From Desulfobulbaceae bacterium (GTDB lineage Bacteria > Desulfobacterota > Desulfobulbia > Desulfobulbales > SURF-16): a stretch of DNA of 64,000 nt. The stretch spans positions 1 through 64,000 of the forward strand of contig JAHLLM010000024.1 of assembly GCA_020444175.1 (NCBI GenBank), written 5' to 3'. The notes beneath the pieces are model-generated. The model did no database searches. It was given only the letters and a program-made list of their open reading frames with translations, and was not told the DNA's origin. Below are positions 60,884 through 64,000 of this stretch, piece after piece (position 1 is the stretch's first letter; each line of letters opens with the position of its first letter). The translations under genes were made by a program, and so were the position numbers.

Positions 60884-60983
60884 ATCAATTCACACTTTTT
60901 TTTAGTTACGGTAGATTCTTAGCTAGTATATGTAGAATACACAAAAAGCAAATTACAAAAAGTCAATGAAAGGCTAACCAACA

Positions 60984-62168
60984 TTACCTATTATGCCAAA
61001 ATGGAGACATCTCACGGAGATTTGCAATGATGCCGGGCATTTTCTCCAAAACAAAATCTATCTCATCTTCATTATTATACACGCTGAGGCTGAAGCGTAT
61101 TGAGCCATGGGCGGCGGTAAACGGTACTCCCATAGCACGCAAGACATGGGAAGGTTCAAGTGAACCGGATGTACAGGCCGAACCGGAGGAAGCACAGATA
61201 TTAAATCTGTCCATATGCAGAAGAATAGCCTCTCCCTCAACATATTCAAAACTTATATTGGCCGTATTGGGGAGCCTCTGGGTTTTATGGCCATTCAAGA
61301 TTGCATTGGGAATAGTTTTTAGAAGCCCATTTTCTAGTTTGTCCCGCAATGCCCTGACAGTTGTATTTTCTTTTTTTATATGTCGAGTCGCCAATTCACA
61401 GGCTTTGCCCAGCCCGATAATGGAAGTGACATTTTCAGTTCCGCCTCTGCGGCCATGTTCCTGGTGGCCACCGATAACAAAAGGGGCATAGGGTGTTCCT
61501 TTTCTCACATAGAGGACGCCCACACCTTTAGGAGCATGGAGTTTATGACCGGAAAGCGACAGAAAATCAATACCTGTGGCCTTTGAGAGGTCGATGGGAA
61601 TTTTGCCTACGGCCTGCACGGCATCCGTATGAAAAAGGATTCCCCTGCTTTTTGCTATTTCAGCCATTTCTTCAACAGGGAAAATAACTCCTGTTTCATT
61701 GTTGGCCCACATAACGCTGACGATTGCCGTGTCATCCTGAAGACTGTCCTCAAAGCGCTTGAGGTCGATTGTACCGTCACTTTCAACATGAAGCTGGGTG
61801 ACCCGATGTTTATGACCTGTAAGTGAATCAAGGCTTTCACATAAATTTTTCACGGCCGGATGTTCAACCCGTGTGGTGACAATATGCCTCTTGTCTGACT
61901 GGGCCTGGAGTGCTGACAGAATAGCGGTAGAATCGCTTTCAGTGCCGCAGCTTGTGAAAATTATTTCCGAGGGATCAGCGCAAAGCAGTTCCGCAACACG
62001 TTGCCGGGCAGTGGCAACCTCCTTGCCGACCTGGCCGCCAAATGTATGCATACTGGAGGGATTGCCATAAAGCTCGGAGAAATAGGGCATCATGGTTTCG
62101 ACAACTTCAGGGGCAACCATGGTGGTAGCGTTGTTATCCATATAAATTACATCATCAGACTTAATCAT
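60984..62168 (-). CDS. nifS: Cysteine desulfurase, NifS/IscS class
   Basis: 394 aa, the normal length. YMDNNATTMVAPEV opens the chain, then the PLP His region, the PLP lysine in SLSGHKLHAPKG, and the catalytic Cys loop CASSGSACTSGSLEPSHVLRAMG. It removes sulfur from Cys for iron-sulfur cluster assembly. It overlaps the end of nifU by 4 nt, so the pair is translationally coupled. No nif structural genes are visible, so it may serve general iron-sulfur supply, which is heavy in this organism. Confidence 0.95.
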   Translation of the reverse strand: MIKSDDVIYMDNNATTMVAPEVVETMMPYFSELYGNPSSMHTFGGQVGKEVATARQRVAELLCADPSEIIFTSCGTESDSTAILSALQAQSDKRHIVTTRVEHPAVKNLCESLDSLTGHKHRVTQLHVESDGTIDLKRFEDSLQDDTAIVSVMWANNETGVIFPVEEMAEIAKSRGILFHTDAVQAVGKIPIDLSKATGIDFLSLSGHKLHAPKGVGVLYVRKGTPYAPFVIGGHQEHGRRGGTENVTSIIGLGKACELATRHIKKENTTVRALRDKLENGLLKTIPNAILNGHKTQRLPNTANISFEYVEGEAILLHMDRFNICASSGSACTSGSLEPSHVLRAMGVPFTAAHGSIRFSLSVYNNEDEIDFVLEKMPGIIANLREMSPFWHNR

Positions 62169-63007
62169 GCCTTACTCTCCTCAACTATCAATGTCTCAAG
62201 CACCTGCTCCCTGAGTTTTTTCTCAACATATTCTTTTAAAGTGGTCTGTGATTTGGCACAGCTGCCGCACGCTCCTCTCAGGGAGACGATGACAAAATCG
62301 CCATCCACGTCAATCAGCTCAATATCACCGCCATCTTTTTTCAATGTTGGCCTGACCTCCCTTTCTAGAACATCTTCAATCTTCTTGATTTTCTGGATGT
62401 TTGTCATCCTTTTCGGACCACTCATGGGAATAGGTTTCGGTCGGTCGGCATGTCTTACTTCATCAATAAGCTCCTGCAGGCGGTCTTCGCACTTGCCGCA
62501 GCCTCCGCCGGCCTTGGTGAAGTTTGTTACCTCTTCAACAGTGCGAAGATGGCTTTCTTCGATGGCACGCTTAATCTCAAGATCCGTTACCCCGAAACAC
62601 TCGCAAACCACCTCGCCTTCGGCCATGGGGAGTGTAACACCTCTGTAGTTGGCGATTGCAGCCTCCAGGGCCTCACGCCCCATAACCGAGCAGTGCATCT
62701 TTTCCTTGGGTAGATCACCTAGAAAATCCGCAATATCTTCGTTGGTTACTTTTTCAGCCTCATCAAGGGTAAGGCCTTTAATCATCTCGGTTAAGGCCGA
62801 AGACGAGGCAATGGCACTGGCGCAACCAAAAGTCTGAAATTTGGCATCAACAATTCTCTCCTTTGCCTCATCAAGCTTCAGGAAAAGCTTCAGGGCGTCT
62901 CCACAGGCAAGGGACCCCACTTCGCCAACGCCGTCAGGGTTATCGATTTTGCCGACATTTCTCGGATTTAGAAAATGATCTTTTACTTTGTCACTATATT
63001 CCCACAT
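62165..63007 (-). CDS. nifU: NifU iron-sulfur scaffold
   Basis: 280 aa with the three-domain NifU layout. IscU-like N-domain with C35 (SLACGD), then TFGCASAIAS and MHCSVMG; the central BFD-type [2Fe-2S] domain with CECFGVTD and AGGGCGKC; and the C-terminal Nfu domain with ACGSCAKSQTTLKEYVEKKL (CxxC). It receives sulfur from NifS and passes clusters to targets. First gene of the coupled nifUS pair. Confidence 0.95.
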   Translation of the reverse strand: MWEYSDKVKDHFLNPRNVGKIDNPDGVGEVGSLACGDALKLFLKLDEAKERIVDAKFQTFGCASAIASSSALTEMIKGLTLDEAEKVTNEDIADFLGDLPKEKMHCSVMGREALEAAIANYRGVTLPMAEGEVVCECFGVTDLEIKRAIEESHLRTVEEVTNFTKAGGGCGKCEDRLQELIDEVRHADRPKPIPMSGPKRMTNIQKIKKIEDVLEREVRPTLKKDGGDIELIDVDGDFVIVSLRGACGSCAKSQTTLKEYVEKKLREQVLETLIVEESKA

Positions 63008-63108
63008 GATTTACCGTGTCCTTGGATTACTAATGTTAAAATGGCACACTACTATTGTTTAAAATAAAAAAAATAAACATAGTGATTTGCCATTCAAAAT
63101 GCAACAAC

Positions 63109-64000
63109 TCATCCACCTTGATGAAAAAAATATTGTATATTCCGGGCAAGCTCCTGCCCTATTCCCGGGATTTTGGCAAGCTCAGAAACTGATGCATTTT
63201 TCACTTCTTTTAAACTGCCGAAATACCGAAGCAACTTCTTTTTCCTCCCTGGCCCTACGCCGGGAATCATATCAAGCTCAGAAGCAAAAGAGGATTTATG
63301 CCTCAATTTACGATGAAAAGTAACGCCATAGCGATGGGACTCATCCCTGATTCTCATAAGTAAGAGCAATACAGAAGAATGGCGGGGCAAAATGATTGGA
63401 TTTTTACGGCCGGGCCTGTAGAGTTTTTCACCTTCCTCCCCCCTTTCCTTGGCAATGCCTACCAGCTCAACCTTGTGTTCAAGCCCAAATTGCCTGAATT
63501 GGTTTAAGGCAACATTGAGTTGTCCCTTGCCGCCATCCACCATGAACAGATCGGGCAAGTTGTCTTCTTTAATGCCCCGCCTCACTCTTCGCTCAATAAC
63601 CTCGGCCATCATTCTGTAGTCATCCGGACCTGCAACTGTTTTAATCTTGAAATGGCGATAATTCTTTGATGATTTTTCACCATCCATAAAACAAACAAGT
63701 GACCCCACAGCCTGCTTGCCGCTTATGTTTGATATATCGAGACATTCGATGCGATGCGGTATGCCTGTTAAAGCAAGTTTTTTTACCAGGGTCAGGGAAA
63801 GTTCCTGCCAATTTTTTTCTCTTTTTTCCCTTTCTGCAAAAGCCTGTCGTGCATTGGCTTCCGCCATATCAATGAGCCGACGTTTATTGCCCCTCTCCGG
63901 CACCTTGAAGATGACACTCGCTTGCCTGATTTCAGAAAGCCACTGAACGAGCAAGGCACTGTCATCCGGTAAAAATGAAAATATGACTTCCCGTGCCTGT
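63109..64000 (-). CDS. uvrC: UvrC, C-terminal part (5' end beyond the window)
   Basis: The frame is open from 63109 through the window end; the upstream residues (REVIFSFLPDDSALLVQWL) show that no start is needed near 63954. RNase-H-like endonuclease domain with the catalytic region CLDISNISGKQAVGSLVCF and LPDLFMVDGGKGQLNVAL, ARSPxDE-like RIRDESHRYGVTFHRKLR, and the C-terminal HhH pair (IPGVGPGRKKKLLRYFGSL and IPGIGQELARNI). UvrC makes both incisions in nucleotide excision repair. Confidence 0.95.
   Translation of the reverse strand, partial: QAREVIFSFLPDDSALLVQWLSEIRQASVIFKVPERGNKRRLIDMAEANARQAFAEREKREKNWQELSLTLVKKLALTGIPHRIECLDISNISGKQAVGSLVCFMDGEKSSKNYRHFKIKTVAGPDDYRMMAEVIERRVRRGIKEDNLPDLFMVDGGKGQLNVALNQFRQFGLEHKVELVGIAKERGEEGEKLYRPGRKNPIILPRHSSVLLLLMRIRDESHRYGVTFHRKLRHKSSFASELDMIPGVGPGRKKKLLRYFGSLKEVKNASVSELAKIPGIGQELARNIQYFFHQGG

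Noticed and set aside
60900-60983. sigma-70 promoter for the ThyX cassette
   Set aside because: TTGACT is present on the minus strand, but no -10 box has acceptable spacing.

Overview
The window reads as chromosome of an anaerobic, autotrophy-capable Desulfobacterota bacterium, probably a Desulfobulbales-type sulfate reducer or sulfur disproportionator (inference). The reasons are a nearly complete carbonyl-branch Wood-Ljungdahl cluster, HdrA/MvhD electron-transfer proteins, four selenoprotein genes with in-frame UGA, a TonB-type outer membrane and a NifU/NifS pair.

Layout. 1-6.0 kb: YggS; a short SelW-like selenoprotein on the minus strand; then a plus-strand run of PilZ protein, basic partition-like protein, ParA with zinc ribbon, PRPP synthetase and a second PilZ protein; then a Ca-binding-loop protein on the minus strand. 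6.0-9.1 kb: divergent copper genes copA and copZ-like. 9.3-27.9 kb: an accessory region holding two tandem near-duplicate TonB-dependent receptors and two copies, in opposite orientation, of a pair of periplasmic binding proteins (PhnD-like plus ABC_sub_bind). Between the two copies, besides the receptors, lie two degenerate citrate-synthase-like genes, an SDR, a sulfotransferase and a ThDP enzyme. Two histidine kinases follow. 28-33.8 kb: SYLF protein, kinase with degenerate receiver, GYF/AIM24 protein, a small Cys-rich protein and HyuA.

33.9-55.8 kb (all minus strand): the carbon-fixation block. In transcription order: fhs, which ends in its own terminator; a PilB-like ATPase with a cyclic-nucleotide domain; then folD, cooS/acsA, a metF-acsD fusion, acsB, acsC, a giant fdhA, hdrA and mvhD. 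FdhA, HdrA and MvhD each appear split by a UGA, but the UGA falls on a conserved redox/active-site position and the reading frame is conserved on both sides, so each is one selenoprotein gene. Three of the four selenoprotein genes carry the same hairpin tip (CCA-GUU-UGG) 3' of the UGA.

56.4-63.0 kb: a ThyX gene, then an AT-rich four-gene cassette (tandem-domain ThyX, membrane-anchored phosphoribosyltransferase, HIT protein, MazG-like NTP pyrophosphohydrolase whose last few codons are cut off by a UGA), then nifU-nifS. The window ends inside uvrC. The AT-rich cassette is the best candidate for an undescribed system. The selenoprotein set with a shared SECIS tip and the MetF-AcsD fusion are the best-supported unusual observations. 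A family of ~150-175 bp elements with terminal inverted repeats occurs three times (21.85, 31.66 and 55.99 kb).
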